Origin: CAZMCH01 sp964564735
GTDB lineage: Bacteria > Poribacteria > DTPJ01
Length of the DNA: 16,268 nucleotides
Assembly: GCA_964564735.1 (NCBI GenBank)
Contig: CAZMCH010000092.1
Span: 1-16,268 of the forward strand
Direction of reading: 5' to 3'
Part shown: positions 15,636-16,268 of the stretch, piece by piece
How the letters are laid out: each line of letters begins with the position of its first letter
Numbering within the stretch: the stretch's first letter is position 1
The notes under the pieces: generated by a model
Seen by the model: only the letters and a program-made list of their open reading frames with translations
Databases searched by the model: none
What the model was told of the DNA's origin: nothing
Made by a program: the position numbers and the translations under genes

Positions 15636-16156
15636 ATATAAATTCAATTCTAGTTGTAGATGACGAAGCATATATCAGAGATATGCTTTCTGAGATGTTA
15701 AAAGATAAAGCAGAAAGAATCGTTGTTGTAGAAAGTGGCTCTCAAGCACTTAAAATATTATCAAGAGAGATATTTGACATTGTTCTAACAGATATAAAAA
15801 TGCCTGATATGAATGGTTTTCAATTATTAGAATATATAAAACTCATAGACCCTCTAGTTCCAATTATTATGATTACTGGTTATGATGATGTCTATGATAT
15901 GCAAGAGGCATTAGAAAAAGGTGTGGAAGAATATGTAGTTAAGCCGTTTAAGAAAGATGAAATATCTGTTTTCATTGAACGCGCAATAATGCGTTCTTAT
16001 ACAAAGAGAAGTAAAATTCTGCAAAATTATGTAAGTGTGGCAAACAGACTTATATTACAGAGTGATGCAGTTAATAAAGATGAGCTTGTAATTGTTGGAA
16101 GAAGGCTAATTAAATGTGTAACAAAACCAACAAATTCTCTGGAATTAGACATATAA
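15632..16156 (+). CDS. Response regulator (CheY-like receiver with short C-terminal extension)
   Basis: 174 aa from a GTG start, with GGAG at 15621-15624 upstream. The GTG overlaps the kinase stop codon by four bases (GTGA), so translation is coupled. The receiver has D10/D11, D54 in T-D-I-K-M-P, T82 and K104 in V-V-K-P-F, all intact. Residues 120-174 form an extension without a recognised DNA-binding domain. It is probably the phosphate acceptor of the preceding kinase. It could bind a switch protein in CheY fashion or a different target; neither is shown by the sequence. Confidence 0.9.
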   Translation: MNINSILVVDDEAYIRDMLSEMLKDKAERIVVVESGSQALKILSREIFDIVLTDIKMPDMNGFQLLEYIKLIDPLVPIIMITGYDDVYDMQEALEKGVEEYVVKPFKKDEISVFIERAIMRSYTKRSKILQNYVSVANRLILQSDAVNKDELVIVGRRLIKCVTKPTNSLELDI

Positions 16157-16202
16157 AGCCAATTATTATAAACGCTAAAAAAACAGAAAAAAGATATTAG
16201 AG

Positions 16203-16268
16203 TCAAAATCGTGACCTCTTGCAAGCCATATCTTTGAGTATTGTTTCCGCATTATTTTTCATGACTTG
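16203..16268 (-). CDS. Possible 3' end of a convergent gene, truncated at the window edge
   Basis: The minus strand is open from the edge for 21 codons and ends at TGA: a helical-looking N-N-A-E-T-I-L-K-D-M-A then C-K-R-S-R-F. It is too short to identify. A T-rich minus-strand stretch follows. It could equally be chance, as + strand frames here are also partly open. Confidence 0.3.
   Translation of the reverse strand, partial: QVMKNNAETILKDMACKRSRF

Noticed and set aside
1..16268. CRISPR arrays, insertion sequences, tRNA or rRNA genes
   Set aside because: No regularly spaced repeats, transposase motifs, terminal inverted repeats, tRNA cloverleaf or rRNA segments were seen; the window is nearly continuous flagellar coding sequence.

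Overview
This window is AT-rich (by eye roughly one third G+C) and almost wholly coding on the + strand. It carries the export, switch and regulatory part of a flagellar operon. The order is fliL-fliM-fliN-fliO-fliP-fliQ-fliR-flhB-flhA-flhF-flhG, then a small membrane protein, fliA (sigma-28), a small charged protein, an AMIN-domain membrane protein, a FliK-like gene and a stand-alone FlhB C-domain gene. This linear order with flhF, flhG and fliA at the end is unlike the split enteric clusters. It is closer to the arrangements in Firmicutes, spirochaetes, Thermotogae, deltaproteobacteria and several candidate phyla. The AMIN domain and the short FliN (not FliY) mildly favour a diderm. I cannot name the phylum from the sequence.

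Layout. Positions 3-623 are the 3' part of a protein with at least two receiver domains. Positions 657-2813 encode FliL and two C-ring proteins, FliM and FliN. Positions 2815-8346 encode the complete membrane export gate FliO, P, Q, R, FlhB and FlhA, tightly packed with gaps of 1-12 bases. Positions 8364-10643 encode FlhF and FlhG, the pair that sets flagellar position and number. Positions 10665-13207 hold a two-TM small protein, sigma-28, a 107-aa charged protein and a secreted-then-anchored protein with an AMIN domain and a SwrB-like cytoplasmic tail. After a strong 13238-13287 hairpin come a FliK-like protein and a FlhB-CC-like protein (YlqG/YlqH type). A receiver-histidine kinase and a response regulator follow, with overlapping ends. 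The last 110 bases hold no + strand gene and perhaps the tail of a convergent gene.

How the genes fit together. FlhA/FlhB/FliOPQR export rod, hook and filament subunits. FliK and FlhB set export specificity, and this locus has a second FliK-like/FlhB-like pair. FliM and FliN form the switch that CheY-P binds. FlhF/FlhG control assembly site and number, and FliA turns on late genes. The flanking receiver and kinase genes suggest a linked signalling input.

The most notable points are: (1) a perfectly duplicated CheY-binding-type motif at the FliM N-terminus plus a third copy at the FliN N-terminus; (2) the AMIN-TM-SwrB-like architecture after the sigma factor; (3) the YlqG/YlqH-like pair preceded by a hairpin that buries its own ribosome binding site; (4) a hairpin just upstream of flhG; (5) a kinase with a degenerate ATP lid. 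None of these amounts to a wholly new system. The window is mainly a well-ordered flagellar locus with some unusual details.
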